From contig JAIQFQ010000015.1 in the NCBI GenBank assembly GCA_020073245.1, forward strand, positions 1 through 64,000: DNA of 64,000 nt. The letters run 5' to 3'. The DNA is from Terriglobia bacterium (GTDB taxonomy: Bacteria; Acidobacteriota; Thermoanaerobaculia; Thermoanaerobaculales; Thermoanaerobaculaceae). The notes beneath the pieces were generated by a model. That model was not told where the DNA came from. It searched no databases and saw nothing but the letters and a program-made list of their open reading frames with translations. The translations under genes and the position numbers were made by a program. Of the stretch, positions 45,741-54,243 are shown one piece after another; the stretch's first letter is position 1; each line of letters starts with the position of its first letter.

Positions 45741-45847
45741 CTAAACCCTAAACAGGGTAGAGGAGAGAAGGTAGAGGAACAACGCGATCTCGTCACGGCC
45801 TTCCCTCTTCCTTCTTCCCTCTTCCCTCTTCCTTGTCTTCCTCCGGC
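45741..45847. repeat. Heptad inverted-repeat element R5 (GGTAGAG / CTTCCCT words), thrS-rpmI junction
   Basis: The left arm 45741-45782 is six 7-nt words (CTAAACC, CTAAACA, GGGTAGA, GGAGAGA, AGGTAGA, GGAACAA). The right arm 45799-45847 is seven words of form TCTTCCC/TCTTCCT. The right arm overlaps the thrS end and encodes its charged Glu/Lys/Gly tail. Confidence 0.8.
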
Positions 45848-47784
45848 CAGGGGTTCAAGGCGCGCTGCTTCGTGGTCGTGGTCATCGTTGCAACGATCTC
45901 ATCGATGGTCTTCGACCCGAGGTCGCCGCGGTGGCGGACCCGAACCGACGCTCCCCCGGCCTCGGCCTCGCGTGCGCCGACGATGAGCAGGATCGGCACC
46001 TTGCCGAGCTCGCCGTCGCGGATCTTCGCGCCGAGCTTCTCCGACCGTTCGTCCACCTCCGCCCGGAGTCCGTCCGCCGCGAGCCGCGCACGCACTGTCC
46101 GGGCCGCGACGAGGAACTTGTCCGAGACCGGGAGCACGCGCGCCTGCTCGGGCGCCAGCCACAGCGGCAGGTCGCCGACGAAGTGCTCGAGCATCACGCC
46201 GAAGAAGCGCTCGATCGAGCCCAGCACCGCGCGGTGGATCAACACCGGCCGCCCCTCGCTGCCGTCCTCGGCGGCGTAGGCCAGTTCGAAGCGGGCCGGC
46301 AGGGTGAAGTCGAGCTGGATCGTGCCGAGCTGCCACTCCCGGCCGATGGCGTCGTGCACCACGAAGTCGATCTTGGGGCCGTAGAACGCGCCCTCGCCGG
46401 GGTTGGCGACGTATTCCACGCCCCGTTCCTTCAGGCAGCGCTCGAGCGTCGCTTCGGCGGTCTCCCACAGCTTCGGGTCCCCGATCGCCTTCTCGGGTCT
46501 CGTCGAGAAGTAGACGACCGGCGCTTCGAACCCGAATATCGCGTAGACCCGGAACATCAGGTCGAACAGCGAGTCGACCTCCCGTCCGATCTGCCCCGGC
46601 GTGCAGAAGATGTGGGCGTCGTCCTGGGCGAAGGTGCGCACGCGGGTCAGGCCCTGAACGACACCCGAGCGCTCGTAGCGGTGCAATCGGCCGAAGTCCG
46701 CGAAGCGCAGCGGCAGCTCGCGGTAGGAGTGGCCGCGGGTCGCGTAGATCAGGCACGCGGCCGGGCAGTTCATCGGCTTCATCGAGAACTCGCGCCCCTC
46801 GACGTCGGAAAAGAACATGTTCTCGCGGTACGCCTCGTAGTGGCCGGAGCGCTTCCACAGCTCCACGTCGAAAAGCTGCGGCGTGACGACCTCGTCGTAG
46901 CCGTACTCGCGGCAGAGTTCCCGCATCAGGGCCACGAGCTGGTTGTAGACGATCGCACCCTTCGGGTGGAAGAACGGCGACGCCGGGGCGAGCGACGAGA
47001 AGGAGAAGAGGTCGAGCTCCCTCCCGAGCCGTCTGTGGTCGCGGCGGCGAGCCTCCTCGATCTTGGCGAAGTAGGCGTCCAGCTCCTCCTTGGTGGCGAA
47101 TGCGGTGCCGTAGATGCGCTGTAGCATCTCGTTGCGCTCGTCGCCCTTGAAATACGCGCCCGACGTCTCGATCAGCTTGAACGCGCCGATCTGGTCGGTG
47201 CGCTGGACGTGCGGGCCGCGGCAGAGGTCCACGAACTTGCCGTGCTGGAAAACCGTGATCACGTCGCCTTCGGGGATGTCCTCGAGGCGCACGAGCTTGA
47301 TCTCTTCCTTCCGATTCTTGAAGATTTCTACGGCCTGCGGGCGGGTCACTACCTTGCGCTCGAACGGTCGCCCCTCCTGGACGATGCGGGCCATCTCCTG
47401 CTCGATCTTCTCGAGGTCCTCGGAGGTGAACCCCCTCGGGAACCGGAAGTCGTATTGGAACTTCTCGGAGTGGTCCTGGCGGCCGGCGTCGATGATGGTG
47501 CCTGGGAAGAGGCGCTCGACGGCGTCTGCAAGGACGTGCTCGGCCGAGTGACGGATCACGACCCCGGCCTCTGGGTCCTTGGGCGTGAGCACACGGAACT
47601 TCCCCGACCGCCTGATCGGTGCCCGCAGGTCCACGATCGTCCCGTCGAGCTCGCCTGCAACGGCCGCCTTCGCGAGGCGCTCCCCGACCGTCCGCGCCAC
47701 CTCGATCGGTGTCGCGTCCGCCGGAAAATCCCGCGCGCTGCCGTCAGGCAAGGTCAATGTGATCTTCTCTGCACTCATGGTCAT
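45793..47784 (-). CDS. thrS: Threonyl-tRNA synthetase
   Basis: The 663-residue protein has a TGS domain (residues 5-68), the SAD editing domain with RHSAEHVLADAVERLFP and HGKFVDLCRGPHV, the class II core with MKPMNCPAACLIY, motif 2 LHRYERSGVVQGLTRVRTF and motif 3 VLGSIERFFGVMLEHF, and the anticodon domain. It charges tRNA-Thr in the cytoplasm and clears Ser-tRNA-Thr. ATG 47784 or 47778; AAGG precedes both. The last about 16 residues (EEDKEEGRGKKEEGRP) are encoded by repeat R5 and lie beyond the family end. No T-box or operator was recognised upstream. Confidence 0.97.
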   Translation of the reverse strand: MTMSAEKITLTLPDGSARDFPADATPIEVARTVGERLAKAAVAGELDGTIVDLRAPIRRSGKFRVLTPKDPEAGVVIRHSAEHVLADAVERLFPGTIIDAGRQDHSEKFQYDFRFPRGFTSEDLEKIEQEMARIVQEGRPFERKVVTRPQAVEIFKNRKEEIKLVRLEDIPEGDVITVFQHGKFVDLCRGPHVQRTDQIGAFKLIETSGAYFKGDERNEMLQRIYGTAFATKEELDAYFAKIEEARRRDHRRLGRELDLFSFSSLAPASPFFHPKGAIVYNQLVALMRELCREYGYDEVVTPQLFDVELWKRSGHYEAYRENMFFSDVEGREFSMKPMNCPAACLIYATRGHSYRELPLRFADFGRLHRYERSGVVQGLTRVRTFAQDDAHIFCTPGQIGREVDSLFDLMFRVYAIFGFEAPVVYFSTRPEKAIGDPKLWETAEATLERCLKERGVEYVANPGEGAFYGPKIDFVVHDAIGREWQLGTIQLDFTLPARFELAYAAEDGSEGRPVLIHRAVLGSIERFFGVMLEHFVGDLPLWLAPEQARVLPVSDKFLVAARTVRARLAADGLRAEVDERSEKLGAKIRDGELGKVPILLIVGAREAEAGGASVRVRHRGDLGSKTIDEIVATMTTTTKQRALNPWPEEDKEEGRGKKEEGRP

Positions 47785-47931
47785 CCTTGCCGGGGGGTCC
47801 CGTGTCGCTCCTTCCGCCCATCCGACGCTCCAGACCTCCCGAGCTCCCTACGCTCGTCCCGCCAAAGGCGTGAATCGCTCATCCCGACCTCCACGCCCGC
47901 ACCGCCCCGGGCCGATCCCGGAACTGCAAAC

Positions 47932-47962
47932 AAAAAAAGCCGTCCTCCGAAACGGGGACGGC
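47932..47962 (-). terminator. Rho-independent terminator after the tRNA-Val pair
   Basis: On the reverse strand a 7-bp GC-rich stem (GCCGTCC ... GGACGGC) with a 10-nt loop is followed at once by seven T residues. It lies 23 nt beyond the 3' end of the tRNA-Val(CAC) gene and before thrS, so the tRNA transcript and the thrS operon are separated. Confidence 0.85.
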
Positions 47963-47985
47963 ATTGGCAAGCCACGCTTCATGCA

Positions 47986-48061
47986 TGGTAGGCGCGTGCG
48001 GGCTCGAACCGCAGACCTCATCCGTGTGAGGGATGCGCTCTACCAACTGAGCTACGCGCCT
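47986..48061 (-). tRNA. tRNA-Val (anticodon CAC)
   Basis: Read on the reverse strand: acceptor AGGCGCG/CGCGCCT, D-arm GCTC...GAGC, anticodon stem CATCC/GGATG with loop CTCACAC (anticodon CAC), T-arm with TTCGAGC and an encoded CCA end. Total 76 nt. It follows the second tRNA-Val with 32 nt between and shares its terminator. Confidence 0.95.
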
Positions 48062-48093
48062 GTAGCTTGCTCATCTGCGGAGCCGGCACTGAA

Positions 48094-48171
48094 TGGTAGG
48101 CGCGAGCGGACTCGAACCGCTGACCTCTACCGTGTCAAGGTAGCGCTCTAACCAAGCTGAGCTACGCGCCT
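48094..48171 (-). tRNA. tRNA-Val (anticodon GAC)
   Basis: Read on the reverse strand: the same acceptor stem AGGCGCG/CGCGCCT as its neighbour, D-arm GCTC...GAGC, anticodon stem CTACC/GGTAG with loop TTGACAC (anticodon GAC), T-loop TTCGAGT and encoded CCA. Total 78 nt. The pair covers GUG and GUC/GUU codons. Confidence 0.95.
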
Positions 48172-48380
48172 GCTCCGCGGGCTGCCGGCGGGCGTCCTGC
48201 GGCAAACAAAGCTCCGCAAGGCTCTTGTGGCCCGCCCTCGTCCCCAGACTTCACTGCCAAAGAACACAAGCCCGGCAAAACCGGGAGGGGTACTCTAGCC
48301 CACGAGCCAACGTAACGTCAAGCTCCCACAGGAAGAAAACAGGGGGGCTGAAGCGCGGAGGAGCGAGAAGCAGAAACAGG

Positions 48381-48544
48381 GTGAGAGTTGAGAGTGAAGA
48401 GTTGAAAGACGCCACAAGTTCGACGCGTTGTGGCTCCCTCACCTCCGAGAAGAAGCGCGTCCGCCAGTGTCGTGTTTCTAACTCTCAACTCTTCACTCTC
48501 AACTCTCAACTCTCACCTTTCCCCTGCTCCTCTGCCCCTCTGCC
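48381..48544. repeat. Heptad inverted-repeat element R6 (GTTGAGA / CTCTCAA words)
   Basis: The left arm (48381-48408) has words GTGAGAG, TTGAGAG, TGAAGAG, TTGAAAG. The right arm (48482-48544) has nine consecutive words from CTCTCAA to CTCTGCC. Between them lies a perfect hairpin GCCACAA/TTGTGGC (48411-48434). The 386-nt gap 48172-48557 contains no gene besides this. Confidence 0.8.
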
Positions 48545-48557
48545 GTTGTTGGCGATG

Positions 48558-49379
48558 TCAGACGGGGCGGATGGAGACGTCCCGCACGCGCAGGAACCCG
48601 ACCAGCGTCTGACTCAACGCTGCCGCCTCCTCGAGCGGGACGAGGTGGCCACTGCCTGGGACGACCTTCAGACGCGCCTGCGGGATGCTCCCGCCGAGGA
48701 AATCAGCCATCGCGACGAACTCGGGGACCTCGCGCTCGCCGCGCACGACCAGGGTTCGTACCGCGATCTCCGCGAGGCGGTCCGTGACCTTCCAGTCACG
48801 GTCGGGCATGTCACGGACCGACGCCAGATACTCCCCCGCAGGGAACGTGAGCAGCATCGCCTCGAGCCGCTCCCGAAGTCCCGGCCGAGCCGCCGCAGTG
48901 GCGATGAGGGGGTGTGCCAGCCAGAGCTCGCGCATGGCGGGCTGCACGCCACGCCCCCGGATCGCCCGGGCCAGCTCCCGGAACGAGGCCACCATCGTCT
49001 CGGGGAGCCGGAAGTCGGGGACCAGCGGCCCGACGAGCCCGAGCGAGCGCACGAGGTGTGCGCGGCGCAGCGCGCACTCGAGCGCGATGCCGCTGCCCTT
49101 TGAGTGACCGACGACGTGCGCAGCGGGGGGCGCGAGACGCTCGATCACCGCGGCGAGATCCGCCGCGTGGTCGCCCCAGCGATACCCGCCCCGGGGCGAG
49201 CCGCTCCGTCCGTGCCCTCTCTGGTCGTACCTGACGACGCGGAAACCTGCCTCGACCAGCGCAGGCGCGACGTCGTCCCACACCCGGAGGTCGAGCGTGT
49301 GCCCGTGGAGGAGCACGACCGTCTCGCCGTTGCCCTCGCATACGACGTGCAGGGCGACGCCGTCGCGCTCGATGATCAT
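48558..49379 (-). CDS. Alpha/beta hydrolase
   Basis: The 273-residue protein has the alpha/beta-hydrolase landmarks: oxyanion HGHTLDL after VVLLHG, FRVVRYDQRGHGRSG, nucleophile elbow VVGHSKGSG (Ser93), and C-terminal GSGHLVPLEEAA (His about 248). An acidic residue in TLVVRGEREVPEF completes the triad. Substrate is unknown; esterase or lactonase activities are typical. ATG 49379 lies just downstream of repeat R7 and its 3' end abuts R6. Confidence 0.88.
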   Translation of the reverse strand: MIIERDGVALHVVCEGNGETVVLLHGHTLDLRVWDDVAPALVEAGFRVVRYDQRGHGRSGSPRGGYRWGDHAADLAAVIERLAPPAAHVVGHSKGSGIALECALRRAHLVRSLGLVGPLVPDFRLPETMVASFRELARAIRGRGVQPAMRELWLAHPLIATAAARPGLRERLEAMLLTFPAGEYLASVRDMPDRDWKVTDRLAEIAVRTLVVRGEREVPEFVAMADFLGGSIPQARLKVVPGSGHLVPLEEAAALSQTLVGFLRVRDVSIRPV

Positions 49380-49388
49380 GGGCGAACC

Positions 49389-49522
49389 AGGGTTAAAGGG
49401 CAGAGGTGAAGGGTCAAACGGAAAGCACAGGAGATGACGTGCGGGTGGCGGCGATGCGGGCTGACCCTGGGCATCTGTCGTCCCTTTGCCCTTTGACGTC
49501 TCCCGTTTGACCTCTTCAACGG
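49389..49522. repeat. Heptad inverted-repeat element R7 (AGGGTCA / CCCTTTG words)
   Basis: Left arm 49389-49437 (AGGGTTA, AAGGGCA, GAGGTGA, AGGGTCA, AACGGAA and on) and right arm 49475-49522 (CCCTTTG, CCCTTTG, ACGTCTC, CCGTTTG, ACCTCTT) keep a 7-nt period. The right arm ends at the stop codon of the lipoprotein gene (49516). Confidence 0.75.
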
Positions 49523-50427
49523 GCCGTCTTGAAGGTGAAGCTCACAGCTTTCTCCATCTCCTTGCCCGAGACGCTTTCCACGGCGCCCTGAGAGAGCGTT
49601 ACGTGGAACGTGTCGCCGGGGCCGAGGTCCGCCCGCGGCTCCCAGATCACCCACCAGTGCTCCGGGTCGTAGCTCACCTGGCCGGGGACGAGACCGCTGG
49701 ACTCGCCGAGCACGGTGACCCCATCCCCCTTGACCTCCTCCGGCCGCAACGGCTCCGACATCGAAAACAGCACTCGCGGCCGCCGAGCCGCGACAAGCGC
49801 CCCTGACGCTGGGAAGTGCGAGGTCACCACCGGCGGCAACGCCGGGATGGACTCCGATGCACCCGCCGCGAACGTGAGGTCGATGGCCACGTGGAAGACC
49901 ACGTCCACGAGCCCCGGCGGGGGCGGTGGCGGCAGCGGCAATCCATGGTCGTGCCCTTCCTTGGTGAGGATTACCGCGATTGCCACGACGGTCACCACAC
50001 CCAGGACGATCAGGCCCGTCGAGACGTGGTCGAGCACAGCCCGGACCTCGGTGACCGATCCGTCTCTGACAGCCACGCCCGTCGCGCTGTCGCTCAGCCG
50101 AACGACGTTGCCCGAGTCATCGAGTCGGGCCGGGAAGCGCAACCGATAGCTCCCTGGAGGCAGGCCGACCACGGTCCAGGTCGGGTTGAGCGATCGGAAG
50201 ACGGGGACCCAGGTCTTGCCGTCGTTTCGCTGAAGCTCGCCGAGGATGCCCGCCGGACTGGGACGTCCCTCCCGCCGGGCGTCGTCGTCAGCGAACACCT
50301 GCACCGCGACGCCACCGCCCGGCCTGGGCGCAGCGTGCGACCCCGTCGCCGTAACGGAAAGGCAGCCGGAGAGCGTCAGTGTGAGCTGCCCGACGACGAG
50401 CAGCATCGCGAGGGTACGCCTGAACAT
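49516..50427 (-). CDS. Lipoprotein with Big_5-type Ig-like domain
   Basis: ATG 50427 gives 303 residues. A lipoprotein signal (LTLTLSGC, Cys22) leads an N-terminal beta-domain (LPPGSYRLRFPARLDDSG, similar to PEGA/CarboxypepD modules), a hydrophobic helix (TGLIVLGVVTVVAIAVIL, about 127-145), a short poly-proline linker and a C-terminal Big_5 domain (SHFPASGALVAARRPRVLFSMSEPL, GDTFHVTLSQGAVESVSGKEM). The exact role is unknown; a surface or periplasmic binding function is likely. It is bounded on both sides by heptad repeats R7 and R8. Confidence 0.78.
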   Translation of the reverse strand: MFRRTLAMLLVVGQLTLTLSGCLSVTATGSHAAPRPGGGVAVQVFADDDARREGRPSPAGILGELQRNDGKTWVPVFRSLNPTWTVVGLPPGSYRLRFPARLDDSGNVVRLSDSATGVAVRDGSVTEVRAVLDHVSTGLIVLGVVTVVAIAVILTKEGHDHGLPLPPPPPPGLVDVVFHVAIDLTFAAGASESIPALPPVVTSHFPASGALVAARRPRVLFSMSEPLRPEEVKGDGVTVLGESSGLVPGQVSYDPEHWWVIWEPRADLGPGDTFHVTLSQGAVESVSGKEMEKAVSFTFKTAR

Positions 50428-50467
50428 GCTCGAAGTGTCCCACTGGCTACGGCGGTGCGCAAGCGAG

Positions 50468-50562
50468 GACAGGAAAAGGAAGAAGGTGGAGGGTAGAGGG
50501 AAGGCAATGGCTACCGACGACAGACCCTCTCTCGTCTTCCCTCTTCCTTCTACCGTCTCACT
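50468..50562. repeat. Heptad inverted-repeat element R8 (GAGGGTA / TCTTCCC words), trpA 3' side
   Basis: Left arm 50468-50509 (AAAGGAA, GAAGGTG, GAGGGTA, GAGGGAA) and right arm 50521-50562 (TCTCTCG, TCTTCCC, TCTTCCT, TCTACCG, TCTCACT) are inverted and in a 7-nt register. The right arm abuts the trpA stop at 50558. Confidence 0.78.
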
Positions 50563-51361
50563 TCCTGCGCGTGGCGAGGGCGAACGAGCGGGCGAGCGCC
50601 TCGATCGCGCCGGGAAGCTCGGGTGCATCGCCGAGCTCCGCGATCCGCTCGACGAGCACAGAACCGACGACCACCCCGTCGGCAAACTGGGCGATTCGGG
50701 TGACCTGATCGGGCGTTGAAACGCCGAAACCCACGGCGACCCTGGTCTTGGTCAGCTTGCGGACCAGCCGGACCTGCTCCTCGAGTCCCTCCTCGAGGGT
50801 GGTGCGGGCTCCGGTGACGCCGGAGCGCGCGACGAAGTAGACGAAACTGCCGGCGAGGCGCCGCACCGCCTTGACGCGTGCCCGGGTCGAGGTGGGAGCC
50901 ACCAGCAGCACGAGCTCGATTCCGACCCGCCGCAGCGCCTCATGGGCTGGGCCCGCCTCGTCCACCGGCACGTCCGTAAAGAGCACGCCGTCCACTCCGG
51001 CCGAGGCGGCGTCCACCGAGAACCGGGCCAGACCGTACGCGTGCACGGGGTTGAAGTAGGTGAAAAGCACGAGCGGCAGATCGCTTGTCAGCCGAAACGA
51101 GCGCACGGTCTCGAGCACTGTCGTGAGGGTTGTCCCCGCTGCCAGCGCCCGCTCCGCGGCCCGCTGGTTCGTGGCTCCATCGGCGATCGGGTCGGTGAAC
51201 GGCACGCCGAGCTCCAGGATGTCCGCCCCCCCGCGTTCGAGGGCGCGGGCCAGTGCGACGGTGCGGCCCGGGTCCGGGTCTCCGGCGGTGATGTAAGGGA
51301 TGAACGCCGCGCGCCTCGCCTTGCGCGCCCGTGCGAAGGCTCGCTCGATCCGTCCGCTCAT
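50558..51361 (-). CDS. trpA: Tryptophan synthase alpha chain
   Basis: The 267-residue TIM barrel has the catalytic pair in [15 protein letters not shown] (Glu and Asp), the loop [14 protein letters not shown] and [28 protein letters not shown]. It cleaves indole-3-glycerol phosphate and passes indole through the TrpB tunnel. ATG 51361 overlaps the trpB stop in ATGA. It ends the aro-his-trp operon and its stop runs into repeat R8. Confidence 0.97.
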   Translation of the reverse strand: MSGRIERAFARARKARRAAFIPYITAGDPDPGRTVALARALERGGADILELGVPFTDPIADGATNQRAAERALAAGTTLTTVLETVRSFRLTSDLPLVLFTYFNPVHAYGLARFSVDAASAGVDGVLFTDVPVDEAGPAHEALRRVGIELVLLVAPTSTRARVKAVRRLAGSFVYFVARSGVTGARTTLEEGLEEQVRLVRKLTKTRVAVGFGVSTPDQVTRIAQFADGVVVGSVLVERIAELGDAPELPGAIEALARSFALATRRK

Positions 51362-52551
51362 AGCGTCACCCCCTCAAGACGCGCCACCTCGGCCACGTCC
51401 TTGTCCCCGCGGCCTGAAAGGCTGACCAGGATCGCCTGGCCGCTCCCCATCCGCGGGGCGACGCGGGCGACATAGGCGATGGCGTGGGCCGTCTCGAGCG
51501 CGGGCACGATCCCCTCCAGCTCGGACAGCAGGTGGAACGCGTCGACCGCTTCGCTGTCGTCGACCCGGACGTACGCGACACGCCGGGTGTCGTGCCACCA
51601 CGCATGTTCCGGCCCCACCGCGGGGTAGTCGAGGCCGGCCGAGACCGAGTGGGTTTGCGCGACCAGACCGTCCTGGTCTTGCAGCACGTAGCTGCGCGTA
51701 CCGTGCAGTACGCCCGGCTCGCCTCCCGCGAACCGCGCCGCGTGCTCGCCGAGGCGGGTGCCGCGCCCACCGGCCTCGACTCCAACGAGCTCGACCTGCC
51801 GGTACGGCACGAACGCCGTGAAGATCCCGGCGGCGTTTGAGCCGCCGCCAACGCATGCCACCACGAGCTTCGGCAGCGAGCGGTGCTGCTTGCGGATCTG
51901 GAGCAGCGCCTCGCTCCCGATCACCGACTGGAACTCCCTCACCATAGCCGGGTACGGGTGGGGCCCCAGCACGGACCCGAGGACGTAGTGCGTCGTTGCC
52001 ACGTTCGTCACCCAGTCCCGCAGTGACTCGTTGATCGCGTCCTTGAGGGTTCGCGCGCCGGCCTCAACGCCGACGACCTCGGCGCCCAGCAGCTTCATCC
52101 GGTAGACGTTGAGCGCTTGCCGGCGCTCGTCCTCCGTCCCCATGTAGACCCGACACCTCAGGCCCAGGAGCGCGGCAGCCGTGGCAACCGCGACACCGTG
52201 CTGGCCCGCTCCGGTCTCCGCAATGACGCGCGCCTTGCCCATCCGGCGCGCCAGCAGACACTGCCCGAGGGCGTTGTTGATCTTGTGCGCGCCGGTATGG
52301 CAGAGATCCTCGCGTTTGAGATACACCCCGGCGCCGCCAAGGTGCTTGGTGAGGCGAGCCGCGAACGAGATCGGCGTGGGCCGGCCACAGTAGGTCTCGA
52401 GCAGGCCCGCCAGCTCGTGCCGAAAAGCCCGGTCGCGCCGCGCCTCGTGCCACGCTTCGGTGAGCTCCTCGAGCGGCGCCATCAGCGTCTCCGGCACGAA
52501 CCGCCCACCGTACGGCCCGAAATACCCTCGACTGTCAGGTAGTGGCTTCAC
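51358..52551 (-). CDS. trpB: Tryptophan synthase beta chain
   Basis: The 397-residue PLP enzyme shows YVG-type start [34 protein letters not shown] (PLP lysine), [14 protein letters not shown] [16 protein letters not shown] and [12 protein letters not shown]. This is the canonical TrpB1 form that pairs with TrpA. It converts serine and indole to tryptophan. The upstream gap to trpF (52552-52798) carries nested repeat R9, an unusual 247-nt break in an otherwise overlapping operon. Confidence 0.97.
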   Translation of the reverse strand: MKPLPDSRGYFGPYGGRFVPETLMAPLEELTEAWHEARRDRAFRHELAGLLETYCGRPTPISFAARLTKHLGGAGVYLKREDLCHTGAHKINNALGQCLLARRMGKARVIAETGAGQHGVAVATAAALLGLRCRVYMGTEDERRQALNVYRMKLLGAEVVGVEAGARTLKDAINESLRDWVTNVATTHYVLGSVLGPHPYPAMVREFQSVIGSEALLQIRKQHRSLPKLVVACVGGGSNAAGIFTAFVPYRQVELVGVEAGGRGTRLGEHAARFAGGEPGVLHGTRSYVLQDQDGLVAQTHSVSAGLDYPAVGPEHAWWHDTRRVAYVRVDDSEAVDAFHLLSELEGIVPALETAHAIAYVARVAPRMGSGQAILVSLSGRGDKDVAEVARLEGVTL

Positions 52552-52567
52552 GTCACCCCCAAAGGAA

Positions 52568-52849
52568 GCGTTCGCAGGTTCTCAAGTTCGAACGTTCGCA
52601 TGTTCGGAAAGGAAAGTGAAGAATGTAGAGTCAAGAGTGAAGAGCCAAGACACCAGACACCGGCGGGAGTGGTGCGTCGAATATCCACCGTCCCCTCCTG
52701 ACACCATCGAATCCCGAAGGGCGCAAACCCCTCCCGGTAATGCTGGCAGCCAAATGGCAGCACCACGCGGGATTTCAGGTCTTTCAACTCTTCACTCTTC
52801 ACTCTGAACTCTTCACTCGTCCTTCCTCGAACATTCGAACGTTTCGGAC
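52568..52849. repeat. Nested octad/heptad inverted-repeat element R9, trpF-trpB junction
   Basis: Outer left arm 52568-52607: 8-nt words (GCGTTCGC, AGGTTCTC, AAGTTCGA, ACGTTCGC, ATGTTCGG). Inner left arm 52616-52657: 7-nt words of form GTGAAGA/GTCAAGA. Inner right arm 52775-52816: TCTTCAC/TCTGAAC. Outer right arm 52826-52849: CTCGAACA, TTCGAACG, TTTCGGAC. Order is mirrored. The right side lies in the trpF frame. Confidence 0.8.
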
Positions 52850-53449
52850 CGCCGCGATGAAACGTCGGATCTTGGCGCGGTCCTTACGGCCGAGCGCGGC
52901 CTCGACGCCGGTCGCGACATCCACGCCCGCGGGGCGAACCTCAGTCACCGCTGCCGCCACGTTCTCCGGCGTCAGTCCCCCGGCGAGCCAGAATTCGAGG
53001 CCCGTAGGCGCTCCGGCCAGCAGCCTCCAATCGAACGGCGTGCCGGTCCCTCCGCCTGACTCCGAGGCGGTGTCGAACAGCACCCGCGCCACGCTGGCGT
53101 ACTCCGCCACCCGGCCCCAGTCGACGGCCCGGTCGACCGAGATCGCCTTGATGACCCGCGTCCGGCCTCCGAGCGCCTCGCACATCGCCGCCGGTTCGGT
53201 CCCGTGCAGCTGAACGAGGTCGAGCGCCGCGTCCTCCCGCACGCGCTGTACCGTGGCTTGGTCCTGATCGCGGAAGACGCCGACCTTCGGCGGGCCTTCG
53301 AGGGCGCGAATCCACGCCGGCGCCGGGATACCCAAGCACCGTCTGGACGCTGGGAAGAACACGAACCCCATGTAGTCCACGCCCTCGGCCGAGGCGGCCC
53401 GCGCGTCGGCCTCGTTCGTGAGCCCGCAGATCTTCACGGTCACGCGCAC
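52799..53449 (-). CDS. trpF: Phosphoribosylanthranilate isomerase
   Basis: The 216-residue barrel has VKICGLTNEADARAA (catalytic Cys), LVQLHGTEP, VIKAISVDR, LFDTASESGGGTGTPFDWRLL and LAGGLTPENVAAAV with VDVATGVE, all standard TrpF motifs including the catalytic Asp in FDTA. It interconverts PRA and CdRP. It overlaps trpC by 10 nt. The terminal residues NVRMFEEGRVKSSE are encoded by the right arm of repeat R9. Confidence 0.95.
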   Translation of the reverse strand: MRVTVKICGLTNEADARAASAEGVDYMGFVFFPASRRCLGIPAPAWIRALEGPPKVGVFRDQDQATVQRVREDAALDLVQLHGTEPAAMCEALGGRTRVIKAISVDRAVDWGRVAEYASVARVLFDTASESGGGTGTPFDWRLLAGAPTGLEFWLAGGLTPENVAAAVTEVRPAGVDVATGVEAALGRKDRAKIRRFIAAVRNVRMFEEGRVKSSE

Positions 53450-54243
53450 GCGACGAGCTCCGCGAGGCTCGCGCTCGGGTCGGCCGAGCGGAGGAGGTGT
53501 TCCCCGACGAGGAAGTGCCGCAGGCCGAGTCTGACGACGCCGCGAACGTCGTCGGGGCCGGCGACTCCGCTCTCCATCACGACGATCCGGTCCGGCGGAA
53601 CCCGGTTTGCCAACTTCGCCGCGGCATCGAAGTCCACCCGGAAGCTGCCGAGGTCCCGCGCGTTGATGCCCACGAGCTTCGGCCCCAGCGCGAGGACCCT
53701 GTCGAGATCACGGTCGTCGTACGCCTCGACCAGGGCCTCCAGGCCCAGATCTTCGGCACCCGCCACCATATCGGCCAGCAGGGAGCCCGGCAGCACGCGG
53801 GCGATCAGCAGCACGGCATCGGCCCCCAGGATCACCGCCTCGAAGAGCTGGCGGGGCGTGAGCAGGAAGTCCTTCTGCAGCACCGGCAGCGCAACCGCCC
53901 GCCGCACCATCGGCACCCACCCCGCCTGACCGGCGAAGAACTGCGGCTCCGTCACCACGGAGATCGCGGCGGCGCCGCCGGCCTGGTAGGCGCGAGCCAG
54001 GTCGACCGGTTCGAACGGCTTTCGGAGCCATCCCTTGGACGGAGAGCGTCGCTTGCACTCGGCGATCACCCGAATCCCCGGCGCGGTGAGTGCGCCCACC
54101 AGACTCCGTCTCCCATCTCGCCGCCTGATCCCCGCCGCCTCGCGCGCCCTGCTCTCCAGCCACGGTGGAGGAGGGTCCTGCGCCAACCTGTCACGGACGG
54201 CGTCGGTGATCTGCACCAGGATGTTCGGGCCAAGCGCGCTCAT
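53440..54243 (-). CDS. trpC: Indole-3-glycerol phosphate synthase
   Basis: The 267-residue barrel carries VIAECKRRSPSKGWL (catalytic Lys), AAAISVVTEPQFFAG, VLQKDFLLTPRQLFEA, LVGINARDLGSFRVD and VMESGVAGPDDVR. It makes indole-3-glycerol phosphate from CdRP. ATG 54243 overlaps the trpD stop (ATGA); the 3' end overlaps trpF. Not fused to TrpF, unlike enterobacteria. Confidence 0.96.
   Translation of the reverse strand: MSALGPNILVQITDAVRDRLAQDPPPPWLESRAREAAGIRRRDGRRSLVGALTAPGIRVIAECKRRSPSKGWLRKPFEPVDLARAYQAGGAAAISVVTEPQFFAGQAGWVPMVRRAVALPVLQKDFLLTPRQLFEAVILGADAVLLIARVLPGSLLADMVAGAEDLGLEALVEAYDDRDLDRVLALGPKLVGINARDLGSFRVDFDAAAKLANRVPPDRIVVMESGVAGPDDVRGVVRLGLRHFLVGEHLLRSADPSASLAELVACA

Noticed and set aside
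47785..47931. T-box or leader structure upstream of thrS
   Set aside because: No T-box core (AGGGUGGNACCGCG-like) or specifier stem was seen, and the tRNA terminator lies close upstream.
48381..48544. Possible CRISPR-like or short tandem array
   Set aside because: The units are 7 nt with no spacers and are inverted about a centre; this is not a CRISPR array and no cas genes are present.
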